From Agrobacterium tumefaciens (GTDB taxonomy: Bacteria > Pseudomonadota > Alphaproteobacteria > Rhizobiales > Rhizobiaceae), in the NCBI GenBank assembly GCA_025559845.1, contig CP048469.1, positions 682,001 to 746,000 of the forward strand: a stretch of 64,000 bases of DNA. Direction: 5' to 3'. Under the pieces are notes generated by a model, which saw only the letters and a list, made by a program, of their open reading frames with translations, made no database searches and had not been told where the DNA came from. This document shows, piece by piece, positions 10,404 through 18,732 of this stretch. A program made the translations under genes and the position numbers. Each line of letters starts with the position of its first letter. The stretch's first letter is position 1.

Positions 10404-10829
10404 ATGGCAAGCCCGGCCCCGGCGGATATGGAACGGCAAGGTCCGATCATTCTCTTCGATGCCGAATGCGTTCTGTGCGCCGCAAATGCGCAATTCGTCC
10501 TGAAACACGACAGGGCAGGACATTTTCGGCTGGCCTCCATGCAGGGCGTCATCGGCGCGGAAATCTACCGACGTCACGGTATGGACCCGAAAAACCCGGT
10601 CAGCCTTCTGCTTGTCGATGGCGACAGGATTCGCCAGGACAGTGACGCCGTTCTCGGCATCTACGAAGCGCTAGGCTTTCCTTGGCGGTTGCTCGGCATA
10701 GTGCGTGTCATCCCCGCTTTTCTGCGCGATCCTGTGTATCGCCTTGTCGCGCGCAACCGATATCGCTGGTTCGGGAAACGGCAGGAGTGCTGGGTCGCGC
10801 CGCCCGAATACAGGAGCCGAATTCTTTGA
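10404..10829 (+). CDS. DCC-family (DUF393) thiol-disulfide-like protein
   Basis: The 141-residue product carries the family motif at its N terminus: ILFDAECVLCAANAQF, an Asp followed by CxxC (Cys27 and Cys30). Proteins of this YuxK/DCC family are predicted thiol-disulfide oxidoreductases of unknown substrate. The rest (YEALGFPWRLLG, RNRYRWFGK) also matches the family. AAGGAAG lies upstream of the ATG. The next gene starts about 60 bases later on the same strand. Confidence 0.88.
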   Translation: MASPAPADMERQGPIILFDAECVLCAANAQFVLKHDRAGHFRLASMQGVIGAEIYRRHGMDPKNPVSLLLVDGDRIRQDSDAVLGIYEALGFPWRLLGIVRVIPAFLRDPVYRLVARNRYRWFGKRQECWVAPPEYRSRIL

Positions 10830-10888
10830 GCGGGAAGTGCAGGCGTTTTTAAAGATAGTCATTTGAAAATCGATTGGGGTGTGCGTCG

Positions 10889-12583
10889 GTGAAGATATTG
10901 ATCCTCGGCGGTTATGGTGTGTTTGGCGGTCGGCTTGCAGAACTTCTTGCAGATATGTCCGGTCTGGAAATTCTGGTCTGCGGTCGAACCTTGACCCGTG
11001 CCGAGGCCTTTTGTGCGGGCTATAAGGGGCGGCCGAAACTTACGCCCGTCGCACTCGATCGTCAGGATATTAAAACTGCCTTGCACGTCCATGCTCCCGG
11101 TCTCGTTGTCGATGCCTCGGGCCCTTTTCAGGATTACGGGACCGAACGCTACGCAGTCATAGAAGCGTGTCTTGAGGCACATATCGATTATCTGGACTTT
11201 GCCGATGCCGCCGACTTTGTTTTCGGTGTCAGCCAGTTCGATGCCCGCGCGAAGTCAGCGGGTATGTTCGTTCTCTCAGGCGTCAGCAGTTTTCCCGTTT
11301 TGACGGCAGCTGTTTTGCGCGAGATCGCCAAGGAGATGGACGTCGTCTCGGTACAAGGTGGCATTGCGCCTTCTCCTTATGCCGGAATTGGTCTGAACGT
11401 GATGCGCGCCGTGGCGGGTTATGCCGGGGCGCCGGTCAAGCTCTGGCGAGACGGCAAGCACGCTCACGGCATTGGGCTGGCGGAAAGCATGCGCTACACG
11501 GTGGCTGTTCCCGGAAAGCTCCCGCTCAGGAACGTGCACTTCTCACTTGTCGATGTGCCGGACCTGCAGGTGATCCCGCCGGAACATGCGACAATGAAAG
11601 ATATCTGGATGGGTGCCGGTCCCACGCCTGAAATTCTGCACCGCATGCTCAACCTGCTGGCAAAAGCGCGAGCGCGTTTTGGTTTGCCGTCCTTCGAACC
11701 GCTCTCTGTCTTTTTCTATACCGTCTTGAACTTGTTGCGCTTTGGTGAACACCGGGGCGGCATGTTTGTGCACGCCCACGGTCTGGCAGACGGCAAGCCC
11801 ACGGAGATGAGCTGGCATATGTTGGCGGAGGGGGACGATGGTCCTTACATCCCCTCGATGGCAATAGAAGCGATCATTCGCAAATTGCAGGCTGGTGAGC
11901 GACCGCAACCAGGTGCCCGCTCGGGCGCCCACGCGCTTGATCTTGCCGATTACGAAAGGCTATTTCGCCGCAAGACCATTTTCACCGGTTTCCGCCGTGA
12001 CGAACCGGCTGTGCCCTTGTTTCGCAAGGTGCTGGGCTCGGCCTTTGACGATCTGCCGCCGCGACTGCGCGAACTGCACGAAAGTCTTGCAACCCAGGAC
12101 TGGCACGGCTTTGCTGAGGTCCGTCGCGGACAAGGCATCATGGCGCGAATGATCTCCGCACTATTCGGCTTTCCCAAAGCGGCAGATCAGGTGCCCGTCA
12201 GCGTAACACTTACTCCTGAGAAAGACGGGGAGCGCTGGACACGCAACTTCGGCGGAAGACGCTTCTCGTCTGTTCAGTCACCTGGCTTCGGCAAGGATAC
12301 GTATCTGCTGCTGGAACGTTTCGGCATCGTCACGGTGGCCCTTGCACTTGTGCTGCATGATGGCCGGTTGGCGTTCGTTCCGCGTCGCTGGCGCGTGTTG
12401 GGCGTCCCGTTGCCCGGCTTCCTGCTGCCATCAGGTGCGAGTTTTGAAACACAGGAAGGCAACGATTTCTGTTTCGACATCGATATTTCGCTGCCGTTGA
12501 TCGGCCCGATCGTTGCGTACAAGGGAAGGCTGCAACCAGCGCAGGCGCGGCAGGATTTGCCGGTCATTGAAGAGGTCGCCTAG
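10889..12583 (+). CDS. NAD(P)-binding saccharopine-dehydrogenase-like protein with DUF4166
   Basis: The N-terminal part is a Rossmann fold (LILGGYGVFGGRLAELL) typical of the saccharopine dehydrogenase-like family. The C-terminal 170 or so residues (from about LFRKVLGSAF) match the DUF4166 domain, which often sits in or beside such reductases. I start it at GTG 10889, where the Rossmann strand begins; an in-frame TTG at 10874 would add five residues. Neither has a strong ribosome site. The substrate is unknown. The neighbouring DCC protein may act with it, but that is only proximity. Confidence 0.8.
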   Translation: MKILILGGYGVFGGRLAELLADMSGLEILVCGRTLTRAEAFCAGYKGRPKLTPVALDRQDIKTALHVHAPGLVVDASGPFQDYGTERYAVIEACLEAHIDYLDFADAADFVFGVSQFDARAKSAGMFVLSGVSSFPVLTAAVLREIAKEMDVVSVQGGIAPSPYAGIGLNVMRAVAGYAGAPVKLWRDGKHAHGIGLAESMRYTVAVPGKLPLRNVHFSLVDVPDLQVIPPEHATMKDIWMGAGPTPEILHRMLNLLAKARARFGLPSFEPLSVFFYTVLNLLRFGEHRGGMFVHAHGLADGKPTEMSWHMLAEGDDGPYIPSMAIEAIIRKLQAGERPQPGARSGAHALDLADYERLFRRKTIFTGFRRDEPAVPLFRKVLGSAFDDLPPRLRELHESLATQDWHGFAEVRRGQGIMARMISALFGFPKAADQVPVSVTLTPEKDGERWTRNFGGRRFSSVQSPGFGKDTYLLLERFGIVTVALALVLHDGRLAFVPRRWRVLGVPLPGFLLPSGASFETQEGNDFCFDIDISLPLIGPIVAYKGRLQPAQARQDLPVIEEVA

Positions 12584-12611
12584 CTCTAGAGGAGGTGGCT
12601 CATCTCACCCG

Positions 12612-12641
12612 GTGAGCGGAAATCGATTTGGATTTCCGCTC
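12612..12641 (+). repeat. Perfect inverted repeat upstream of glnE
   Basis: GAGCGGAAATC (12614-12624) is repeated exactly as its complement at 12631-12641 around a six-base loop. No U tract follows, so it is not a standard terminator. It lies in the short gap between the DUF4166 gene and glnE. Confidence 0.6.
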
Positions 12642-12696
12642 CAATGCGGTAGGGACGATATGCAGGTATGGGACCCTGCAGGCAGGGAGAGAGACA

Positions 12697-15666
12697 GTGC
12701 AGAAGACAAATGCCGAAGGCAAATGGCTTGGTGACGTTCAGCCGGATGTGATCCGCCCTTATACGCGGGCCGAACTGAAGTCGGTGTTGTCGACGCTGAA
12801 GGACATCGGTCGTAGCGAACCCGCTGTGGCGGATCTGCTTGCGGGAGAAAGCACGCTCAAGACCTTCATTGCCAACGCCTTTACTCTTTCGCCTTATCTG
12901 CGTGACATCGCCACGGCGGACGAAGGTTTGCTGACGCTTGCCATATCTGGTCCGGTTGAGCCACTGCTCGCAACGCTGGTGGAGGAAGCGCGCGATAGCT
13001 GGAAGCCTGCGGGAGATGCAGGAACCCCTGTTGAAAACGAAGTCATGTCGAGGCTTCGTATCGCCAAACGCCGGCTTTCCTTCATCGCCGCACTTGCCGA
13101 TCTCGCACGGATCTTCACCGCCCGCGACACAACGCGCTGGTTGAGCGATATGGCGGATGCGTCGCTCTCAGCAGCCATCGACCATCTTCTGCTTGCAGCG
13201 CACGAGGGCGGAAAACTGGTCCTCAAGGATGTGGCTGCACCGAGCGAAAGTTCGGGCCTGATCGTTCTCGGAATGGGCAAACTCGGCGCGCACGAACTGA
13301 ACTATTCATCCGATATCGACGCAGTTGTCTTTTTCGAGCCGTCCGCAGGCATCATGAAAGACCCGCTCGATGCGACCGAGAATTTTGGTCGCATGATGCG
13401 CCGTCTCGTCCGCATCATGCAGGAGCGCACCGCAGACGGTTATGTGTTCCGCACCGATTTGCGACTTCGCCCGGACCCCGGCTCGACGCCCCTTGCCATT
13501 CCGGTTGAAGCAGCGCTGACCTATTACGAGGGCAGGGGTCAGAACTGGGAGCGCGCCGCCTACATCAAGGCGCGTCCGGTTGCAGGCGATCTGAAGGCAG
13601 GCGCCAACTTCCTGCGCGAACTGACGCCCTTCATCTTCCGCAAATATCTTGATTATGCGGCGATTGCCGACATCCATTCGATCAAGCGGCAAATCCATGC
13701 CCACAAGGGACATGGCGCGATTGCCGTGAAGGGGCACAACGTCAAGCTCGGGCGTGGCGGTATTCGCGAAATAGAGTTCTTCGCCCAGACGCAGCAGTTG
13801 ATTGCCGGCGGTCGTATGCCGGCATTGCGCGTCCACTCCACCGAGCAGGCGCTGGCTGCCTTGACCGAAGCGAAATGGATCGATCCGGAAACCCGCGATA
13901 GTCTGGCGGACGCTTACTGGTTTCTGCGTGAGGTGGAACACCGCATCCAGATGGTACGGGACGAGCAGACCCACACCTTGCCGGACAGCGAGTCCGAACT
14001 GAAACGCATCGCCTTCATGCTTGGTTTTGCTGACACCAAGGCCTTTGCCGAAAAGCTGGAGGGTGTGTTGCGTCTGGTGGAGCGCAAATATTCCGCCCTG
14101 TTCGAACAGGAAGTGAAGCTGTCAGGCGATGGTGGCAACCTGGTTTTCACCGGCCAGAAAGACGACCCGGATACGCTGAAGACCTTGGCTTCGCTTGGTT
14201 TCCAACGGCCGGAAGATATTTCCCGCGTCATCCGCACCTGGCACAATGGCCGCTATAGGGCAACGCAATCGGTGGAAGCACGCGAACGACTGACGGAATT
14301 GACGCCGGACCTGCTGAAAGCCTTTGGCGAAAGCACGCGCGCGGATGAGGCGCTACTGCGGTTCGACAATTTCCTCTCCGGTCTGCCTGCTGGTATCCAG
14401 CTCTTTTCGTTGCTCGGCAACAATCCGGCGCTTCTGTCGCTGCTGGTAACGATCATGTCATCGGCGCCAAGGCTTGCCGAAATCATCGCAGCCCGTCCAC
14501 ATGTGTTCGATGGCATGCTTGATCCCGCTCTGATGAGCGATATTCCGACGCGCGATTATCTTGCTGCCCGCATGGACAATTTCCTGTCTTCTGCGGTTCA
14601 CTACGAGGACGTTCTGGATCGGCTGCGCATCTTCGCCGCCGAACAACGCTTCCTGATCGGTGTGCGACTGCTGACTGACGCCATCCATGGCGATATTGCC
14701 GCCCGCGCTTTTACCCATCTTGCCGATCTGGTGATCGAGGCGGCACTGAAAGCAGTGCTGGCGGAAATGGAAACGGCGCATGGTCAATATCCCGGTGGCC
14801 GGGTCGCTGTCATGGGCATGGGCAAGCTTGGTTCGTTCGAACTCACAGCAGGTTCGGATGTCGACCTGATCCTGCTTTATGACTACGACGACACCGCACA
14901 TGAATCGACTGGTGCCAAACCGCTCGATGCCGTGCGCTACTTTACCCGTGTCACACAAAGGCTGATCTCGGCACTTTCCGCCCCGACGGCGGAAGGGGTG
15001 CTCTATGAAGTCGACATGCGCCTTCGCCCTTCGGGCAACAAAGGTCCGGTCGCGACACGCATCGCAGCCTTTGAGAAGTATCAGCGCACGGAGGCCTGGA
15101 CCTGGGAGCATATGGCCCTGTCGCGCGCAAGGCTCATCTGCGGCGACGCCTCGTTGATCGAGGATGCCGGAAAGATCGTTGCGTCAATCCTGTCCGAGAA
15201 ACGGGATGTGTCGAAAGTCTCCGCAGATGTTCTTGAAATGCGCTCGCTGATTGAGCAGGAAAAACCGCCGGAAAACATCTGGGACTTCAAGCTTATCCCC
15301 GGTGGTTTGATCGATCTGGAGTTCATCGCGCAATTTCTGGCGTTGGTCGGACCTGCCAAGGGACTGCCTGCGCACAAGCCCGGCCTGAGTACACGCGAAG
15401 CGCTTCACGCCATGGCAGCGGGAACAATGGACCCGATGGCCTTCGACGACTGCATGAAGGCGATGGCGCTTTACACGGAAATTTCGCAGATCGTCCGTCT
15501 GTGTATCGATGGCGGCTTCAATCCGAAGGAAGCCCCGGCAGGTCTGGTCGACCTTGTCTGCCGTGCGGGAGATTGCCCCAATATTCAGACCCTGGAAGGT
15601 GAGGTGAAGCGACTGTCGAAGGCGGTGCGCAAAGCCTATCAGTCAACGGTCAAGAATGGCGGCTGA
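12697..15666 (+). CDS. glnE: Bifunctional glutamine synthetase adenylyltransferase/deadenylylase
   Basis: GlnE attaches and removes AMP on glutamine synthetase in response to PII, tuning ammonium assimilation. The 989-residue protein has the expected two nucleotidyltransferase halves. The first has GMGKLGAHELNYSSDID (about residues 192-208; deadenylylation half). The second has GMGKLGSFELTAGSDVD (about 705-721; adenylylation half). Helical regulatory regions lie between. I start at GTG 12697 because AGGGAGA lies about six bases upstream; the frame is open back to 12628 but those codons lack support. The gene ends just before the convergent PleC-like gene. Confidence 0.95.
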   Translation: MQKTNAEGKWLGDVQPDVIRPYTRAELKSVLSTLKDIGRSEPAVADLLAGESTLKTFIANAFTLSPYLRDIATADEGLLTLAISGPVEPLLATLVEEARDSWKPAGDAGTPVENEVMSRLRIAKRRLSFIAALADLARIFTARDTTRWLSDMADASLSAAIDHLLLAAHEGGKLVLKDVAAPSESSGLIVLGMGKLGAHELNYSSDIDAVVFFEPSAGIMKDPLDATENFGRMMRRLVRIMQERTADGYVFRTDLRLRPDPGSTPLAIPVEAALTYYEGRGQNWERAAYIKARPVAGDLKAGANFLRELTPFIFRKYLDYAAIADIHSIKRQIHAHKGHGAIAVKGHNVKLGRGGIREIEFFAQTQQLIAGGRMPALRVHSTEQALAALTEAKWIDPETRDSLADAYWFLREVEHRIQMVRDEQTHTLPDSESELKRIAFMLGFADTKAFAEKLEGVLRLVERKYSALFEQEVKLSGDGGNLVFTGQKDDPDTLKTLASLGFQRPEDISRVIRTWHNGRYRATQSVEARERLTELTPDLLKAFGESTRADEALLRFDNFLSGLPAGIQLFSLLGNNPALLSLLVTIMSSAPRLAEIIAARPHVFDGMLDPALMSDIPTRDYLAARMDNFLSSAVHYEDVLDRLRIFAAEQRFLIGVRLLTDAIHGDIAARAFTHLADLVIEAALKAVLAEMETAHGQYPGGRVAVMGMGKLGSFELTAGSDVDLILLYDYDDTAHESTGAKPLDAVRYFTRVTQRLISALSAPTAEGVLYEVDMRLRPSGNKGPVATRIAAFEKYQRTEAWTWEHMALSRARLICGDASLIEDAGKIVASILSEKRDVSKVSADVLEMRSLIEQEKPPENIWDFKLIPGGLIDLEFIAQFLALVGPAKGLPAHKPGLSTREALHAMAAGTMDPMAFDDCMKAMALYTEISQIVRLCIDGGFNPKEAPAGLVDLVCRAGDCPNIQTLEGEVKRLSKAVRKAYQSTVKNGG

Positions 15667-15710
15667 CGGGCCAACGTCTTGAACGGAAGCCCATTTCTGC
15701 CGTTGCGATA

Positions 15711-18047
15711 TCAATGCTTCGTGCCGCAACGCGCCTCGGCATGGGGAATGACAATCGTGACCACCGTGCCCTTGCCCTCGCTGGAGCGGATTTTCATCGT
15801 GCCACCATGCAGCTTGACGAGTGAGCGCGAAATGGCGAGGCCGAGACCCGAACCGCCCTGGCTCTTGGCATATTGGCTTTGTACCTGCTCGAAAGGTTGG
15901 CCAATCTTGTCGAGCGCCTTGGCGGGAATGCCGATGCCTGTATCGGCAATTGTCAGCATAAGGGCGGCTTCATGAACGTGGGTGCGAAGCGCGATGTGAC
16001 CGCCGTCTCCCGTGAACTTCACGGCATTGGACAAAAGGTTCAGCATGATCTGCTTCATGGCACGGCGGTCGCCATGCATAGTCAGGCCTGAGCAGACGCG
16101 CTGGTGAACGGTAATGGCCTTCTGTTCCGCCTGAATGGCGGTAAGCCGCAGCGTTTCCTCGATCAGCGGAGCAAGATCGACCGTCTCGCGGTTGATGCGC
16201 ATATGTCCTGCTTCGATCTTCGACATGTCGAGAATGTCGTTGATGACGTTCAGCAGGTGTTTGCCGCTGTCGTGGATGTCGCGCGCATATTCGGAATATT
16301 TCGGTGAGCCCACCGGACCGAACATTTCCGCCAGGAGGATTTCTGAAAAGCCCAGAATGGCGTTGAGCGGCGTGCGCAGTTCATGGCTCATATTGGCAAG
16401 GAACTCTGACTTCGCCTTGTTGGCAGCCTCTGCGCGTTCTTTTTCTGATAGGTAATTGGCGTTGACCGCAGATAGCTCTGTCTTCTGGCGCTCCAGCTTG
16501 TGTTGCGAGGCCGAGAGATCGCCAATCGTTGCCATCAAGCGACGCTCGGATTCGCGCAGGCGCTCCTGATGGCGCTTGAGAAGCGAGATGTCGGTGCCGA
16601 CAGAGACAAGTCCGCCGTCGCGGGTACGGCGTTCGTTGATCTGCAGCCAGCGATCATCGGCAAGCTGCACTTCCATAGTGCGGGAGAGCCCGGATTGATC
16701 GGGATCGGCAACGCGGCGTTCCGTAACCGGACGCGAGGCGGCAGCCAGCAGAACAGCCTTTTCGGTGCCAGCGACGAGAACGCTGTCCGGCAGGCCGTAA
16801 GCCTGCTGGTAATGGGTGTTGCACATCACCAGACGGTCGTTCTTGTCCCAGAGAACGAAGGCTTCCGAGGTGGATTCGATCGCGTCAGCGAGGCGCTGAT
16901 CGGCCTCTGCATAACGTTGTGCCAGACGGTGCTGCTCGGTGACATCCATGGCGATGCCGATCACACGCGGACCATTGTTCGTGCGGATGACCTGGGCACG
17001 GGCGCGCAGCCAGACGTAATGTCCCTTGGAGTGGCGCATACGGAAGATCTGGTCGATCTGGCGAAGGTTGCCACAACCCACAGCGCGGGCGAGTTCGTAG
17101 AGGTTGCCGTCCTCGGAATGCATCATGCGGGCGGCGTCGGAGAAGGACAGGGGCGCTGCCTTCGGCGGCATGCCCAGAATTTCATAGAGCGATCCCGACC
17201 AGAACATGCGCCGGGTGGACAGGTCGAAATCCCAGAGACCGCAACGGCCGCGCGACAGCGCGGTCTCAACCCGCAGGTTGGATTCTGCAAAAATATCGTC
17301 CGCATCGCGGGCGCGTCTGACCTGCATGTAGTAGGCGTAGAGGATAACGAGCAGGATGGCGGAAATGCCTGCGAACAGCGTCACGTTCATGGCAATTTCG
17401 CTGCGCCAGAAAGAGCGGATCGGCTCAAGCGACCTGGCGGCAATCACCATGCTGCCGTCGCTGCCGAACGGGATCATCGTGGCGTAGTGCTGGATGCCGT
17501 CGATCGTGGTCTCGACGGTGCCGGGCGCACCCGGAAAGCGCTGGACGATGGCAATTTCCGGCAGCAGCGCGGGAAGGGCGGTGCCAATGTAAAGCGGCGC
17601 TTGCTTGCCTGCACCGGCAAAGATCCGGCCATTGCTGCCTGACAGCAAAACCAGGGTCCCATCGGCAAGACTGCCCGGCGGCAACGCGGCCAGCAGGCTT
17701 GTTTCCGCAGGCGTGCGATCCTGCACGGCGAAAACCTTGCCATTGTTGAGTAGGGCCGCCTTTGCCGTAAGCGCGGTCAAGGCCGTGCTGTGGCGGGCCG
17801 CTTCTTCCATGCGGCTGTATTCGGAAACGATACCAAGGACGCGCGATGCCGCAACGACAACGAGGAACGCCAGAATAAGAATAGGAATCAAGCGCTTGAG
17901 CAGGCTTTCAACCTGCGGAATTCGCCGCTCGTCGCCATCCATCAGACCCATCAGGTCACTGGAGAGGCGCTCTCCCCAGGCCGCAAAGTCTGAAAATTTG
18001 GCATACGGCCGCTCATCGCCCGCAGTCGCCCGCCGCACGTTCGTCAT
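15711..18047 (-). CDS. pleC: PleC-like PAS sensor histidine kinase
   Basis: This 778-residue kinase has membrane helices at about 52-75 and 222-242 enclosing an extracytoplasmic domain, then PAS regions (about 262-372 and 385-490), a coiled linker, the phospho-acceptor His555 in NMSHELRTPLNA, and ATPase motifs NLLSNAVKF, DTGIGIP and GGSGLGLAIS. The HisKA stretch with FGPVGSPKYSEYA and DILDMSKIEAG is the PleC/DivJ/PdhS type that acts on DivK in the alphaproteobacterial cell cycle. As I recall, the glnE neighbour in Sinorhizobium is annotated pleC, which supports the name. A perfect CtrA box lies about 100 bases upstream. It faces glnE tail to tail. Confidence 0.75.
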   Translation of the reverse strand: MTNVRRATAGDERPYAKFSDFAAWGERLSSDLMGLMDGDERRIPQVESLLKRLIPILILAFLVVVAASRVLGIVSEYSRMEEAARHSTALTALTAKAALLNNGKVFAVQDRTPAETSLLAALPPGSLADGTLVLLSGSNGRIFAGAGKQAPLYIGTALPALLPEIAIVQRFPGAPGTVETTIDGIQHYATMIPFGSDGSMVIAARSLEPIRSFWRSEIAMNVTLFAGISAILLVILYAYYMQVRRARDADDIFAESNLRVETALSRGRCGLWDFDLSTRRMFWSGSLYEILGMPPKAAPLSFSDAARMMHSEDGNLYELARAVGCGNLRQIDQIFRMRHSKGHYVWLRARAQVIRTNNGPRVIGIAMDVTEQHRLAQRYAEADQRLADAIESTSEAFVLWDKNDRLVMCNTHYQQAYGLPDSVLVAGTEKAVLLAAASRPVTERRVADPDQSGLSRTMEVQLADDRWLQINERRTRDGGLVSVGTDISLLKRHQERLRESERRLMATIGDLSASQHKLERQKTELSAVNANYLSEKERAEAANKAKSEFLANMSHELRTPLNAILGFSEILLAEMFGPVGSPKYSEYARDIHDSGKHLLNVINDILDMSKIEAGHMRINRETVDLAPLIEETLRLTAIQAEQKAITVHQRVCSGLTMHGDRRAMKQIMLNLLSNAVKFTGDGGHIALRTHVHEAALMLTIADTGIGIPAKALDKIGQPFEQVQSQYAKSQGGSGLGLAISRSLVKLHGGTMKIRSSEGKGTVVTIVIPHAEARCGTKH

Positions 18048-18145
18048 TGTCCCGCCTTGTGATTGTCCCTCATGGAATTCGAAGCGCCGCCGCCCGAATC
18101 TGCCTTAATGAATCATTTGCGATTCGCCGTGTCCAGAGGGAGAAG

Positions 18146-18160
18146 TTAAAAGAATTTTAA
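18146..18160 (-). promoter_or_regulatory. CtrA box upstream of pleC-like gene
   Basis: Read on the minus strand the site is TTAA-N7-TTAA followed by C, the full alphaproteobacterial CtrA consensus. It lies 99 bases upstream of the pleC-like start. No other gene start is near, so pleC is the likely target. Confidence 0.6.
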
Positions 18161-18705
18161 CCCTTTGAACCGACTCCGCATTTTTTCACGCCGATTGGAG
18201 AGGTGATTCCACCGTCGCTGTCGTTGCCGAAAAACAGGATGCCGACGCACCGCTTTTCATTGGTCAGGACGCTTAGCCGGAAACGGTTTTTCACGCTTGC
18301 GAATAGGCATAGAGAGCAGGCCCCAGCGTCTGGACAAACACCATTGCCTGCGGCCGGAAGCCCCGCCACTAAGGTGCTGATGATGTCCTCGCGGTTCGCC
18401 GCGAGCACTTTGGCCTCGAGACTGTGCAAGGCAGGGCCGCCATCCAACTGAACGCCACAAGAACTCCGATATAGATCACGCACTGTGTTTTCGGATCTAG
18501 CATCAAAGCCGCCAAAGAGTTTGGACAGCTTCAACTCAGGCGACCTGTCGTGGGGCTTCGCGATGAAGCACTGAAACGATGTGCTGATTTGGGACATGTC
18601 AGATATGAAGTTCACCACCCGATCGTACCGTCTGCTTGATCGGGCTGAAGAAACAAATCCGCCGCCATGATTGGGATCAAGGCGGCGGAATACGTTCTCT
18701 GTCAT
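18157..18705 (-). CDS. Doubtful hypothetical ORF between pepN and pleC
   Basis: An open frame of up to 182 codons fills most of the 685 bases between pepN and the pleC-like gene. I do not recognise the product; a Cys-rich piece (CPDAGACSLC) is its only feature. Its first codons run through the pepN terminator hairpin (18658-18689), and no start has a good ribosome site, so if real it begins further in, for example at the ATG near 18597. The stop overlaps the CtrA box. The codon use is mixed. Treat as possible noncoding DNA. Confidence 0.25.
   Translation of the reverse strand: MTENVFRRLDPNHGGGFVSSARSSRRYDRVVNFISDMSQISTSFQCFIAKPHDRSPELKLSKLFGGFDARSENTVRDLYRSSCGVQLDGGPALHSLEAKVLAANREDIISTLVAGLPAAGNGVCPDAGACSLCLFASVKNRFRLSVLTNEKRCVGILFFGNDSDGGITSPIGVKKCGVGSKG
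18646..18690 (-). terminator. pepN terminator
   Basis: TCCGCCGCC pairs with GGCGGCGGA, extended by TGAT/ATCA around a TGGG loop, with one A-A mismatch. On the minus strand it is followed by a T-rich run (TTTGTTTCTTC), 40-75 bases past the pepN stop. Confidence 0.8.
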
Positions 18706-18732
18706 GTCTGGGCGATGCGCTTTTGCTCGCTA

